Positions 1 to 7,769 of a stretch of 8,611 bases of DNA are shown here, piece after piece. The DNA comes from Deltaproteobacteria bacterium UBA6967 (lineage in GTDB: Bacteria; SAR324; NAC60-12): assembly GCA_002450295.1 (NCBI GenBank), contig DJYX01000157.1, positions 10,996 through 19,606 of the forward strand. The letters are read 5' to 3'. A program made the position numbers and the translations under genes. Under the pieces are notes generated by a model that was not told the origin of the DNA, ran no database searches, and saw only the letters and a list, made by a program, of their open reading frames with translations. Position 1 is the stretch's first letter. Every line of letters begins with the position of its first letter.

Positions 1-231
1 ATCCTGGTCAATCAATGGAGTCAACTGATAATAGGACCATACCCCTTCTTTGCGTTCCTGAATCACACCCATCTTGCGCAAATGGCTCAAATGCCGTGAA
101 ATACCAGATTGAGCCAGGCCCAAGATCTGGGTAAGTTCACTGACATTCAATGCCTGCTCAGAAAGCAACCTCAGCAGCCTCAAACGGGTCTCATCACCCA
201 ATAGTCGTAACGATTGCGCAATCCTTTCCAT
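1..231 (-). CDS. ArsR-family winged-helix transcriptional regulator, N-terminal part (cut by window edge)
   Basis: The minus strand is open from an ATG at 231 to the left edge, giving the first 77 residues. They read as an ArsR/SmtB-type winged helix: the helix-1 DETRLRLL motif (13-20), the VSELTQILGL helix (30-39), a recognition helix around QSGISRHLSHLRKMG (41-55) and a beta wing ERKEGVWSYYQL (59-70). The ELCVCDL-type cysteine pair that binds metal in classic ArsR/SmtB sensors is absent (ALNVSELTQ at that place), and no cysteine occurs in the visible part, so classic alpha-3 metal sensing is unlikely. A good Shine-Dalgarno AAGGA lies about 7 bases before the ATG, which supports this start. 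The gene is divergent from the dehydrogenase at 259, a common arrangement for a local regulator. Some family members continue into a SAM-methyltransferase domain; the window ends too early to tell. The family call is firm, the ligand unknown. Confidence 0.88.
   Translation of the reverse strand, partial: MERIAQSLRLLGDETRLRLLRLLSEQALNVSELTQILGLAQSGISRHLSHLRKMGVIQERKEGVWSYYQLTPLIDQD
212..223. promoter_or_regulatory. Perfect 12-bp palindrome, candidate operator
   Basis: GATTGCGCAATC is a perfect palindrome in codons 3-7 of the ArsR-type gene, 36-47 bases upstream of the dehydrogenase start codon. ArsR-family dimers bind short inverted repeats at or near their own promoters, so this is a reasonable operator candidate for autoregulation and for control of the divergent gene. 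It is also coding sequence, so it may be coincidental. Confidence 0.3.
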
Positions 232-258
232 TCAATTTCCTTAGGCCAAAAAGTTTAA

Positions 259-1062
259 ATGCAATCCTATGCGCTGGTTACCGGAGCTTCAACTGGAATC
301 GGACGTGAAATCGCCAGATGTTTTGCTAAAGATCAAATTTCACTGATTCTAGTCTCACGCCAACTGGAAGTGCTTGAAAAAGTCAGGCATGACCTGATGG
401 AGGTCTCAAAACAACCAATTGAAGTGATTTCAATGGATTTGTCCCTTCCTCAAGCTGCGAGCGAGCTTTGTCAGAGGACCGAGGATTTGGGCTTGGAAGT
501 GGAGTATCTAGTCAACAATGCAGGCTTTGGGAACTTTGGAAATGTTCAGGATTTACCTGAGGGAAAAGACGAGGAATTACTTCAATTGAACACCGTCACG
601 CTTACCGGCCTCACAGAACGCTTTTTACCGAAGATGCTTGAGCAAGGAAGAGGCCGTATTTTAAATGTAGCCAGTACCGCAGCCTTTCAACCGATTCCCA
701 ACATGGCAGCTTATGCTGCTTCAAAGGCCTATGTCCTCCACTATTCAGAAGCATTGGATGAAGAACTCAGAGGGACTGGAGTGACCGTCTCTGTTCTCTG
801 TCCAGGGCCAACCGCAACAGAATTTGGTAAAAGAGCCGGTGTAGAAATGCTTCCCTTTTTTGAAGGTCCGCTCGTAATGACTGCTGATAGGGTGGCAAGA
901 GAAGGTTATGAAGGGATGCTTGCCGGCAAGAGGATTATTATCAACGGCAGGCTCAACCAAATTGGAACATTTTCCAATAGATTCAGTCCCCGCTGGTTAT
1001 CCTGCTGGATTGCTAGACAATTGATGCAAAGCGTAAAACGCAGAGGACAATCATCTCAATGA
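259..1062 (+). CDS. Classical short-chain dehydrogenase/reductase (SDR), NAD(P)-dependent
   Basis: A 267-residue protein of normal length for a cytosolic classical SDR. The Rossmann-fold nucleotide motif TGASTGIG is at 8-15, NNAG at 86-89, and the catalytic set is N111, S139, Y152 and K156 (YAASK, 152-156), followed by CPGPTATEF, the usual loop after beta-6. R34, at the end of beta-2 (VSR), is the kind of basic residue that favours NADPH over NADH. The N-terminus starts directly at beta-1, with no signal peptide or membrane segment. It resembles the general DltE-like (COG0300) group; the substrate cannot be read from sequence. The ATG at 259 fits the family start, although the ribosome binding site is weak. 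The gene is divergent from the ArsR-type regulator, which may control it, and convergent with the glutathione operon. The C-terminal tail (about 230-267) is basic and less conserved in appearance. Confidence 0.93.
   Translation: MQSYALVTGASTGIGREIARCFAKDQISLILVSRQLEVLEKVRHDLMEVSKQPIEVISMDLSLPQAASELCQRTEDLGLEVEYLVNNAGFGNFGNVQDLPEGKDEELLQLNTVTLTGLTERFLPKMLEQGRGRILNVASTAAFQPIPNMAAYAASKAYVLHYSEALDEELRGTGVTVSVLCPGPTATEFGKRAGVEMLPFFEGPLVMTADRVAREGYEGMLAGKRIIINGRLNQIGTFSNRFSPRWLSCWIARQLMQSVKRRGQSSQ
264..292 (-). promoter_or_regulatory. Candidate sigma-70 promoter of the ArsR-type gene
   Basis: Read on the minus strand, TTGAAG (292-287) is followed after exactly 17 bases by TAGGAT (269-264). Both are near-consensus -35 and -10 hexamers. 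Transcription would start near 257 and give a leader of roughly 26 bases carrying the AAGGA ribosome binding site of the regulator. The promoter lies inside the first codons of the divergent dehydrogenase gene, as expected when only 27 bases separate the two starts. This is inferred from hexamer match and spacing only. Confidence 0.38.
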
Positions 1063-1090
1063 TTCTTTTGGGAAATACAGTCGAAACTCA

Positions 1091-1105
1091 CTGAAGGTAC
1101 TTCAG
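1091..1105. terminator. Short hairpin between convergent genes, weak terminator candidate
   Basis: CTGAAG-GTA-CTTCAG forms a perfect 6-bp stem with a 3-base loop. It sits in the 44-base gap between the convergent dehydrogenase and glutathione synthetase genes, one base from the synthetase stop codon. Neither strand has a real U-tract after it; the plus strand is only AT-rich (ATTATTGATTA). The position suits a shared bidirectional terminator, but the structure is too weak to be sure. Confidence 0.25.
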
Positions 1106-1106
1106 A

Positions 1107-2450
1107 TTATTGATTAGTTGAGGTTAGGCTGTTGAGGCATGCATAACCCGCAACTACCCCACCCTCGTTGACATTAGAAGCCTTTGTCCGAACCAAATGT
1201 CCCACTGGCATATTCATTCTTAGATCACCTGATTGTGCTCGTAGCAATCCAAAGATTCCAAGCTCACTGATGCTTTGGCGAGACTGAGCCTGTTCCTGAA
1301 CCACTAGCAGACTTTCGGCCGTCTCCGCTTCAATACGTTTCATTGCAATCCAAGCCCTGTCTTCACTCGTAGGTAAAGAAGTCAAAAAATCTTTAATTTC
1401 TGCTCCATAGACATTGTTGCCGCCTCCTTCTCTTTGAGGTTTGAGGACGTATTGCTCTGCATTTTCTGCCAAAAATTCTCTAGCTGGTCTACCTTCTACC
1501 TCTTCTTCTAAGCCAAACATCATTGCAAAATAAGCCTTCAATTGATCCGCGACGGACTCGGGGACAAATTCACTCAAGATGCTGTAATCAGCTAACACTT
1601 GTTGAATCTTCTTAGTACCAGCCAGTTGCATGGAGGCTTCCGGAACCAGGACTGCAGTGGAGGCTTCCAACATTCTTCTGGCTGAACGGCTTTCCTCATC
1701 AGGAAGATCCCCCGGTGCATATCCGGCTCTAAAGTAAACAACCCCAATTCGTTGTGGACCAACCCAGAGGTCTCCATTCTTGAGTTTCCCTTTCTGATGG
1801 ACTTCTGCCAATGTCGCCCGAACAACCTTCACACCACGCTGACTCAGTGCAGCAAATAGCCCCATCTGATCAAACCAGTTTCTCTCTTTAGGCTGGACCA
1901 AAATCAGTAAAGCTGAATCCCGCCAACCAAGATTCTCAATTGTCTCTTTGATTCCACTTGCAAAGCCCGCGATGGCATCATGAGGGAGGGGAGCTGCTTT
2001 CAGAATATTTTCTTGCTGAAGTTGCTGGTGAAGGGCTGTGACCCTACCCGAGAGATGAGCAAAGCTCGCTGAAATGGTATTGAATTCGACTTGTAGGGGC
2101 TGAAGTTCTCCATTTTCTTTTCTTTCGAAGAGAAAATCATTTCGATTGATGAGGAGCTGTTGGTCCTGTCGTTTTTCCTGCGGGATCAAGGAGAGTAGGA
2201 ATCGTACAAATTCGTCTACTTTTGCAGTAGGCTCTAAAATTTCTCGTAGAAAATCGGAATTTTGAGCAACCTTCCAAAAAAGCAGGCTTGACCACTGTGT
2301 GTGTATTTGAAGTTGTGAGATCAGGGAAGATGGTAGTTGATAGGGCGTAAGCGAGAATGGAGCGTGAACGAGTTGTCCGTCTAGATTTTTCTGAAGCAAT
2401 CCAAAGTAATGAGCACGATCAATAATATTCCGTAATTCCTCTGGAGTCAT
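1107..2450 (-). CDS. gss: Glutathione synthetase, eukaryotic type (ATP-grasp)
   Basis: Catalyses the ATP-dependent joining of glycine to gamma-glutamylcysteine, the last step of glutathione synthesis, in the cytosol. The 447 residues match the eukaryotic-type family (animal enzymes about 474) and not the roughly 315-residue E. coli-type GshB. Signatures include VEFNTISASFA (121-131), where E122 and N124 correspond to magnesium ligands; YFRAGYAP; the QLAGTKKIQQ segment; the ATP-binding loop KPQREGGGNN (337-346), with E341 the third metal ligand; ELGIFG (396-401); and the C-terminal RTKASNVNEGGVVAG (421-435), which carries the substrate arginine and glycine-rich loop. All expected key residues are present. 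The start lies 3 bases after the stop of gshA, with no clear Shine-Dalgarno, which suggests translational coupling. It is the last gene of the operon. Function is confident; eukaryotic-type ancestry is judged by motif recognition. Confidence 0.95.
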   Translation of the reverse strand: MTPEELRNIIDRAHYFGLLQKNLDGQLVHAPFSLTPYQLPSSLISQLQIHTQWSSLLFWKVAQNSDFLREILEPTAKVDEFVRFLLSLIPQEKRQDQQLLINRNDFLFERKENGELQPLQVEFNTISASFAHLSGRVTALHQQLQQENILKAAPLPHDAIAGFASGIKETIENLGWRDSALLILVQPKERNWFDQMGLFAALSQRGVKVVRATLAEVHQKGKLKNGDLWVGPQRIGVVYFRAGYAPGDLPDEESRSARRMLEASTAVLVPEASMQLAGTKKIQQVLADYSILSEFVPESVADQLKAYFAMMFGLEEEVEGRPAREFLAENAEQYVLKPQREGGGNNVYGAEIKDFLTSLPTSEDRAWIAMKRIEAETAESLLVVQEQAQSRQSISELGIFGLLRAQSGDLRMNMPVGHLVRTKASNVNEGGVVAGYACLNSLTSTNQ

Positions 2451-2453
2451 AGA

Positions 2454-3809
2454 TTAATTTAACGTGCTCTGACTATGCAGAAAGAGTTCTTGAGTTAGCC
2501 AGCGATCAAACGAATCCGCGGATTGGTAACGCTCTAGGACCAAGTCAGCTGGGGAAAGACCCTGCTTTGTGTATCTATCGAAAAATGGTTCCAGCCAATT
2601 CGCTTGATTTACAGAATCCATATGGGATAGCGCAGATTCCATAATCTTAATTGCCAACTTGTTGAATCTTACCGGTCCAACCTCACCAGTCAGTCCTTCC
2701 TTGCAAGCAGTTTTTCGAAGCTCAGGAAATAGTTCAGCTGGGATGTCCATTAAGAAACCTTCTAATTCTGTCAGCACACTCTCATTGTAGGTCAGAGCTT
2801 GCAGCAATGCTGGAACCGCCATCACATCCTGAGGCTGTTGCGTGTCCATACAGCGCAACTCCATAATTCTCTTGATCCGCACCTCAGGGAAGAGCATACC
2901 CAGATGAGTGAGCCAGTCTTCTTGATTCATTTCAAGTGACGTTTCCTTCTTCATCAATTGTCGGAAGGTGTAGGGACCAGGCTGAACCACCTCTCCATCA
3001 CGGTAGAGGTGATATGGACGGACGTCCAAAGCCCACTCGATGTAGTCCACCAAGCTGAATTTCTTACTCAGGAAACTAAGAGGTAAACCAGTTCGGTAGG
3101 GATCCGTATTTTGCCAAATTCTGCCCCGATAGGAGCGATAGCCACTTGGTTCTCCCACTAGGATTGGGCTGTTTGCAAAAATTGCCGTCAAGAATGGAGT
3201 AAGCCTGTTGAGAATCACAAACTTCCGCTCCAAATCTTCCAGTGACTGATAATCAAGGCTGACCTGAACACCACTTGTCGCTTTCATCATCCATTGACCA
3301 TGAGTATCCACTTCTTTCATGGTCGAGTACATGATTCGATAGCGTTTCTTGTCAAGCAAAGGCAGATCATCTGGAGTTAGGTAGGGATGAGCCCCTAAAA
3401 ACAAAGGTAATCCTCCCCAATCGCTGAGCGCCTGTGTGAGTTGTTGAATATGAACAGTGACTGCTTGAGCCACCTCGCTCAAGTCCTTCCTGGGAGAATC
3501 CGATAGTTCAACCTGACCGCCTGGTTCAATCGAAATGTTCTGACCACTGGAATGCAACAAACCTAGAAGCAGTTCACCTTCGTAGTGTAGTTCCCAAGGC
3601 TGCGCTCCCTGGCTACTCAATTGCGCCATTTTGAGCAAGAGCGTCCCAATACTGACATCCCCACTGATTGGCAATGACTTCCATTTCCCTTCATCAGATG
3701 GTAGCGCCGCAAAAGTTTCATACTCCAGGCCCATCTTCTCTTGGCGTTTGCCACAGCATCGCTGTTGGAGGAAATCCAAAAATTGGTTACGGAGTTCCGC
3801 AAGCTCCAT
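2454..3809 (-). CDS. gshA: Glutamate-cysteine ligase, plant/proteobacterial type (GCS2 family)
   Basis: Forms gamma-glutamylcysteine from glutamate and cysteine with ATP, the first and usually rate-limiting step of glutathione synthesis. The 451-residue length is typical of the GCS2 family (PF04107). Visible signatures are GLEYE (27-31, metal-binding glutamates), SIEPGGQVELS (93-103), KRYRIMYSTM (155-164), the HGQWMMKATSGVQVSLDY stretch (170-187), LTPFLTAIFANSP (203-215), SYRGRIWQNTDPYRTG (226-241) and RIKRIMELRCMD (311-322, the place of the family LRGAD). The architecture is that of plant and alphaproteobacterial enzymes rather than E. coli GshA. Related actinobacterial EgtA and YbdK-type ligases belong to the same superfamily, but the adjacent glutathione synthetase settles the role. 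The ATG at 3809 has only a partial AGAG ribosome binding site. It starts 21 bases after the permease gene stop, so it is cotranscribed with it. Confidence 0.94.
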   Translation of the reverse strand: MELAELRNQFLDFLQQRCCGKRQEKMGLEYETFAALPSDEGKWKSLPISGDVSIGTLLLKMAQLSSQGAQPWELHYEGELLLGLLHSSGQNISIEPGGQVELSDSPRKDLSEVAQAVTVHIQQLTQALSDWGGLPLFLGAHPYLTPDDLPLLDKKRYRIMYSTMKEVDTHGQWMMKATSGVQVSLDYQSLEDLERKFVILNRLTPFLTAIFANSPILVGEPSGYRSYRGRIWQNTDPYRTGLPLSFLSKKFSLVDYIEWALDVRPYHLYRDGEVVQPGPYTFRQLMKKETSLEMNQEDWLTHLGMLFPEVRIKRIMELRCMDTQQPQDVMAVPALLQALTYNESVLTELEGFLMDIPAELFPELRKTACKEGLTGEVGPVRFNKLAIKIMESALSHMDSVNQANWLEPFFDRYTKQGLSPADLVLERYQSADSFDRWLTQELFLHSQSTLN

Positions 3810-3830
3810 AATTTCTCTGCATGTATTGGT

Positions 3831-5132
3831 TTATTCGTATCGTAGGGAATCTACCGGGTGAAGCCGGGCAGCTTTAGTCGATGGGTAAATCGTCACTAAA
3901 AAACAGATCAAGAATGAGCAAATCGTTGTGAGCAGCACATCGGTCCAGTTAATCAAGACAGGAATTCTGTCTCCTCCAGGATAAACGCCAGGCGGAATGT
4001 CGATAAAATCAAAAGTCGCCAAGGCCCAGCAAATTGTCAGTCCTAAGCCAACTCCCGAACAAGTACCGATCAAACCAATGACCACGCCCTGCATCATGAA
4101 GATTTTTCGCACGCTTTGGTCTGTAGCACCCACTGCTTTGAGAATCGCAATTTCTCGAGATTTTTCAAGAACCAGCATGATCAGCGAGCTAATTATGTTG
4201 AAGGCCGCTACTACGACAATCAATGTCAGAATCACGAAGAGTCCAATTTTTTCAAGCTGCATCACTTGAAAAATACTCTTGTTCTCATCGACCCAGCTGC
4301 TGACCGCAAAGTCCGTGAATTCTGCACGTAATTCATCGGCTACTTCCTGGGCAGTTTCCGGGTCCTTCAAGCGAACTCCTAGACCTGTCACTTCATTCTG
4401 CATGCGATAGACTTTCTGAACGAGTCGATAGTCCATGAAAGCCAGCACCTCATCATAGCCTGCGATGCCAGATTCGAAGAAACCTATCACCATCAATTTC
4501 TTGATTCTCGGAACATCTCCTACGGGAGTCATTCTTTGTTCAGAAGAAACGAGTTGGACGGTATCTCCAAGCTGAACACCTAATTGTTGCGCAAGGTTTG
4601 AACCAAGAATGATTCCATCCTGCAGTCCATCTTCTTTGGCTTTGGGATGTGAAAGACGAGCTAAGATTTCATCAGAAATTATCTTCTGTTCTTCCGTCGT
4701 CGGAGGGCTAGGTGAATATCGTTCTTGTCTGAGGAAAAGGCCCAAATTGGTAACTTGGGTTTCTTTGGAAGGGTCAATACCTCGTAATAAAGCACCTTTT
4801 GGACGCCTTGTCCCCGTTAGCAGAGCTTGCTTGAAAATATAAGGAGCCGTGGCTTTGACTTCAGGATGTTCGAGTATTTGAGGTTGGAGTTGTGGATACT
4901 CCGTCATTCGATCTGCCCATGAGAACAGAGTCACATGAGGAAGTGATCCAGTGATCGCTTGACGGAGATTATCTCTGAATCCGTTCATTAAGGATGTCGC
5001 CACAATCAGGGCAATCACCCCAAGGGCTACTCCACAAACTGAAATCCAAGTAATTACAGAGACAGATCGGTCTTTACGAGGGGAAAAGAGGTAGCGTTTT
5101 CCAATGAACCACTCATAAGGCAGAGGTTTCAC
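3831..5132 (-). CDS. lolC: LolC/LolE-family lipoprotein-releasing ABC permease (MacB_PCD + FtsX)
   Basis: Inner-membrane subunit of the LolCDE-type transporter, which extracts mature lipoproteins from the inner membrane and hands them to the LolA chaperone. The 433-residue protein has the standard layout: a short cytoplasmic start, helix 1 (about 24-48, with WISVCGVALGVIALI), a large periplasmic MacB-like core (about 50-295), then helices at about 297-323, 349-373 and 398-416. The coupling segment EKSREIAILKAVGA (324-337) and the C-terminal AARLHPVDSLRYE are family hallmarks. The start is GTG at 5132 with a weak AGG 4 bases upstream; it places FIGKRYL as in other LolC/E proteins. It follows alaS by 11 bases. 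No lolD ATPase is present in the window, so the partner must be elsewhere. LolC versus LolE, or a single homodimeric LolF-like form, cannot be decided here. Confidence 0.9.
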   Translation of the reverse strand: MKPLPYEWFIGKRYLFSPRKDRSVSVITWISVCGVALGVIALIVATSLMNGFRDNLRQAITGSLPHVTLFSWADRMTEYPQLQPQILEHPEVKATAPYIFKQALLTGTRRPKGALLRGIDPSKETQVTNLGLFLRQERYSPSPPTTEEQKIISDEILARLSHPKAKEDGLQDGIILGSNLAQQLGVQLGDTVQLVSSEQRMTPVGDVPRIKKLMVIGFFESGIAGYDEVLAFMDYRLVQKVYRMQNEVTGLGVRLKDPETAQEVADELRAEFTDFAVSSWVDENKSIFQVMQLEKIGLFVILTLIVVVAAFNIISSLIMLVLEKSREIAILKAVGATDQSVRKIFMMQGVVIGLIGTCSGVGLGLTICWALATFDFIDIPPGVYPGGDRIPVLINWTDVLLTTICSFLICFLVTIYPSTKAARLHPVDSLRYE

Positions 5133-5143
5133 GCTACCTAAGC

Positions 5144-7765
5144 TCAGTTTAAATTTTGAAGGTAGTTCTCGATCTGATCGGCTGCTTGCGCCAAAGCGTG
5201 GGGAAGTTTTTCGGGTGACTTAATGCCCGCCTGTGCCAAGTGAGGCTTACCCCCACCCCGGCCATCTGCAAGAGCTGCAACCCGGTTCACAATCTCAGCC
5301 GCCTTCGCTCCTCGATTGAGAATAGAGTCCGCAACCACACACAAGAGAGTTGTTTTGCCGTCAAGCTCTGCTCCGAGAAGGGCTATACCTTCAAGTTCCT
5401 TCCGCAAGCTATCTCCCAAAGAACGCAGCTCATCCATGGAAGTAGCCTCTACCTTTATTGCCAGGAGGGGGACTCCTGCAACTGGCCGAGCATTGGAAAT
5501 CAAATCTTGGGCGGATCCAGCAGCTGATTGTTTCTTGAGTAGTTGAAGTTCCTTCTCAAGCTTTCTTTTCTCTTCCATCAAATTAGCGACCTGTGCCCCG
5601 ATGCTCTCAGTCTGTACGTTGAGCAAGTGCTTCAATTCCTGAACAGCTTTGCCCTCATCCCGACTGACCTCTTCTGCACGTTCACCAGTGACAGCAACAA
5701 TTCTGCGGACACCAGATGCAATGGCACCTTCAGAGACAATGCGGAAGGAACCAATCTCTCCGGTAGCTGAAGTATGACATCCTCCACAAAGTTCGGACGA
5801 GAAGTCATCTAATTGGACAACCCGGACGGTGTCTCCATATTTTTCACCGAAGAGAGCCGTTACTCCGCTATCCACTGCCTGACGGTATCCTGTTTCAAAG
5901 ACGTTCAGATCAATGTTTTCACGGATCTTCCGATTGACGAGACGCTCTATCTCTTCAACTTGATCGCTGCTTAATCGCTCTGAGTGAGTGAAATCAAATC
6001 GCAGGTAATCTGGATGAACGATTGAACCCGCCTGGTTGACATGCTGACCAATGATTTGCTTCAAGGCCGCATGTAGCATATGAGTGCCAGTATGGTTTCT
6101 GGTCGTTGCCTTGCGTTTATCGACATCGATTCTGGCGATGACTGGCTCCGGCTTTGGCTGTTCGCTACCTTCACATACATGAATGATCAAATCTCCTTCT
6201 TTGCAAACATCTACCACACTCCAAGTTCGTTGACCCTGCTGTATCGTGCCCTGGTCGGCGACCTGTCCACCAGACTCTGCGTAAAAGGGTGTTGTGTCTA
6301 AAGTAAACAACCATTGCCCCGATTCGTTCTGTGCAAAGCGCCGAATCCAGGTCTCAGCATTGTAGGAATTGTACCCGATGAATTGAGAATGCGGTCCGCC
6401 CTCCAATTCTTGCCACTCAATTTGAGCAGTCTGAAAACGAGCAGATTCACGAGCTTTGGTGCGTTGGGCTTCCATGCATACTTCGAAACCTGCTTCGTCC
6501 AACTCCAGTTGACGTTCCTCACAAATCAAACGAGTCAAATCAACTGGGAAGCCGTAGGTGTCATAAAGCTTGAACGCATCCTCACCGCTAAGCTTCTTAT
6601 GAGAAATTGTTGCTGGCTGAGCTACCATCTGTTCAAAGATCTCCAAGCCTCGATCGAGGGTATTACCAAAGCTCGCTTCCTCTGATTCGATCACTCTTGA
6701 AATATGGTCTTGCTGCTGGCGTATCTCAGGGAATGCGTCCCCCATTACCCCAGCCAGGGTTGGCACCAGCCTGTGAATGAACGGGGTTTCCATACCAAGC
6801 ACTCTACCGAAGCGAGTTGCCCGGCGCAGCATCCGGCGTAGCACATACCCACGACCTTCATTAGAGGGTATGGCACCATCAGCAATTGCGAAGCTCAAGG
6901 ATCGAAGATGATCTGCAATCACTCGGTAGGCGACACCAATCTCTCCTTCAGCATCTTGTGTTCCTGTTATTTCAGAAATAGCTTTGAGAAGAGGAGTGAA
7001 AAGATCTGTGCTGTAATTGGAATCAACACCTTGTAGCACCCGGCAAACTCGCTCCAGTCCCATCCCAGTGTCTACACCTTTGGCAGGCAGAGGAGACAAC
7101 TTGCTATCATTACCCCTGTTGAATTGAATGAAAACGAGGTTCCAAATTTCAATTACCCGAGCATCATCAGCGTTGACCAACGGAGCCCCACTGCGATCTT
7201 CCGTCATATCGATGTGAATCTCACTGCAGGGACCACACGGACCCGTATCCCCCATTTCCCAGAAGTTCTCCTTCTTGCCAAAGAAATGGATATGATCCGG
7301 ATTGATATCTGTGCATCTTCTCCAGAGTTCAGCTGCTTCTTCATCAGGAGGTAAACCATCCTTCTGATCTCCACCAAAAACTGTGGCGTGCAGCCGAGTT
7401 TTGTCTAGCCCCCACACCTCTGTCAACAGTTCCCAAGCCCAACGAATTCCTTCCTCCTTGAAGTAATCTCCAAAGGACCAATTTCCCAACATCTCGAAGA
7501 ATGTGTGGTGGTAGTTGTCCCGTCCTACATCTTCCAAGTCATTGTGTTTTCCACTGGCCCGGATGCACTTTTGTGAGTTAGCCGCGCGATTGTAATCGCG
7601 TGTTCCGGAACCCAGAAAGACGTCCTTAAATTGGTTCATACCCGCATTGGCAAAAAGCAATGTTGGGTCATCATTCGGTACAACTGGAGAACTGCGCACA
7701 AATCGATGCTGACGCTCTTCAAAAAAACTAATGAATTCCTGACGGATCTGTTGGGATGTCTTCAC
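5144..7765 (-). CDS. alaS: Alanyl-tRNA synthetase
   Basis: Charges tRNA-Ala with alanine in the cytosol and hydrolyses mischarged Ser- or Gly-tRNA-Ala. The 873 residues match the usual full length (about 875). The class II catalytic core is at the N-terminus: FANAGMNQFKD, KCIRASGKHNDLEDVG and the motif 2 region HHTFFEMLGNWSFGDYFK, then WEMGDTGPCGPCSEI and the motif 3 helix GRGYVLRRMLRRATRFG. The editing domain carries HTGTH (H558, H562) and CGGCH (C660, H664), the expected HxxxH plus CxxxH zinc set. A coiled-coil linker with charged residues and the C-Ala/DHHA1 domain with GRGGGKPHLAQAG complete the protein. The start is GTG at 7763-7765 with a strong AGGAG 6 bases upstream, and it matches the family N-terminus. 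It heads a compact gene string into lolC, gshA and gss, and follows rpsD after 71 bases that hold two hairpins. Confidence 0.98.
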   Translation of the reverse strand: MKTSQQIRQEFISFFEERQHRFVRSSPVVPNDDPTLLFANAGMNQFKDVFLGSGTRDYNRAANSQKCIRASGKHNDLEDVGRDNYHHTFFEMLGNWSFGDYFKEEGIRWAWELLTEVWGLDKTRLHATVFGGDQKDGLPPDEEAAELWRRCTDINPDHIHFFGKKENFWEMGDTGPCGPCSEIHIDMTEDRSGAPLVNADDARVIEIWNLVFIQFNRGNDSKLSPLPAKGVDTGMGLERVCRVLQGVDSNYSTDLFTPLLKAISEITGTQDAEGEIGVAYRVIADHLRSLSFAIADGAIPSNEGRGYVLRRMLRRATRFGRVLGMETPFIHRLVPTLAGVMGDAFPEIRQQQDHISRVIESEEASFGNTLDRGLEIFEQMVAQPATISHKKLSGEDAFKLYDTYGFPVDLTRLICEERQLELDEAGFEVCMEAQRTKARESARFQTAQIEWQELEGGPHSQFIGYNSYNAETWIRRFAQNESGQWLFTLDTTPFYAESGGQVADQGTIQQGQRTWSVVDVCKEGDLIIHVCEGSEQPKPEPVIARIDVDKRKATTRNHTGTHMLHAALKQIIGQHVNQAGSIVHPDYLRFDFTHSERLSSDQVEEIERLVNRKIRENIDLNVFETGYRQAVDSGVTALFGEKYGDTVRVVQLDDFSSELCGGCHTSATGEIGSFRIVSEGAIASGVRRIVAVTGERAEEVSRDEGKAVQELKHLLNVQTESIGAQVANLMEEKRKLEKELQLLKKQSAAGSAQDLISNARPVAGVPLLAIKVEATSMDELRSLGDSLRKELEGIALLGAELDGKTTLLCVVADSILNRGAKAAEIVNRVAALADGRGGGKPHLAQAGIKSPEKLPHALAQAADQIENYLQNLN

Positions 7766-7769
7766 GGGA

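Noticed and set aside
3997..4269. Open frame of 90 codons on the plus strand opposite the LolC/E gene
   Set aside because: It lies antisense to the membrane helices of the permease; no family signature, and the overlapping gene is convincing.
6314..6685. Open frame of 123 codons on the plus strand inside alaS
   Set aside because: It is antisense to a strongly conserved, intact alaS gene, has no recognisable domain or ribosome binding site, and is explained by the codon pattern of the opposite strand.
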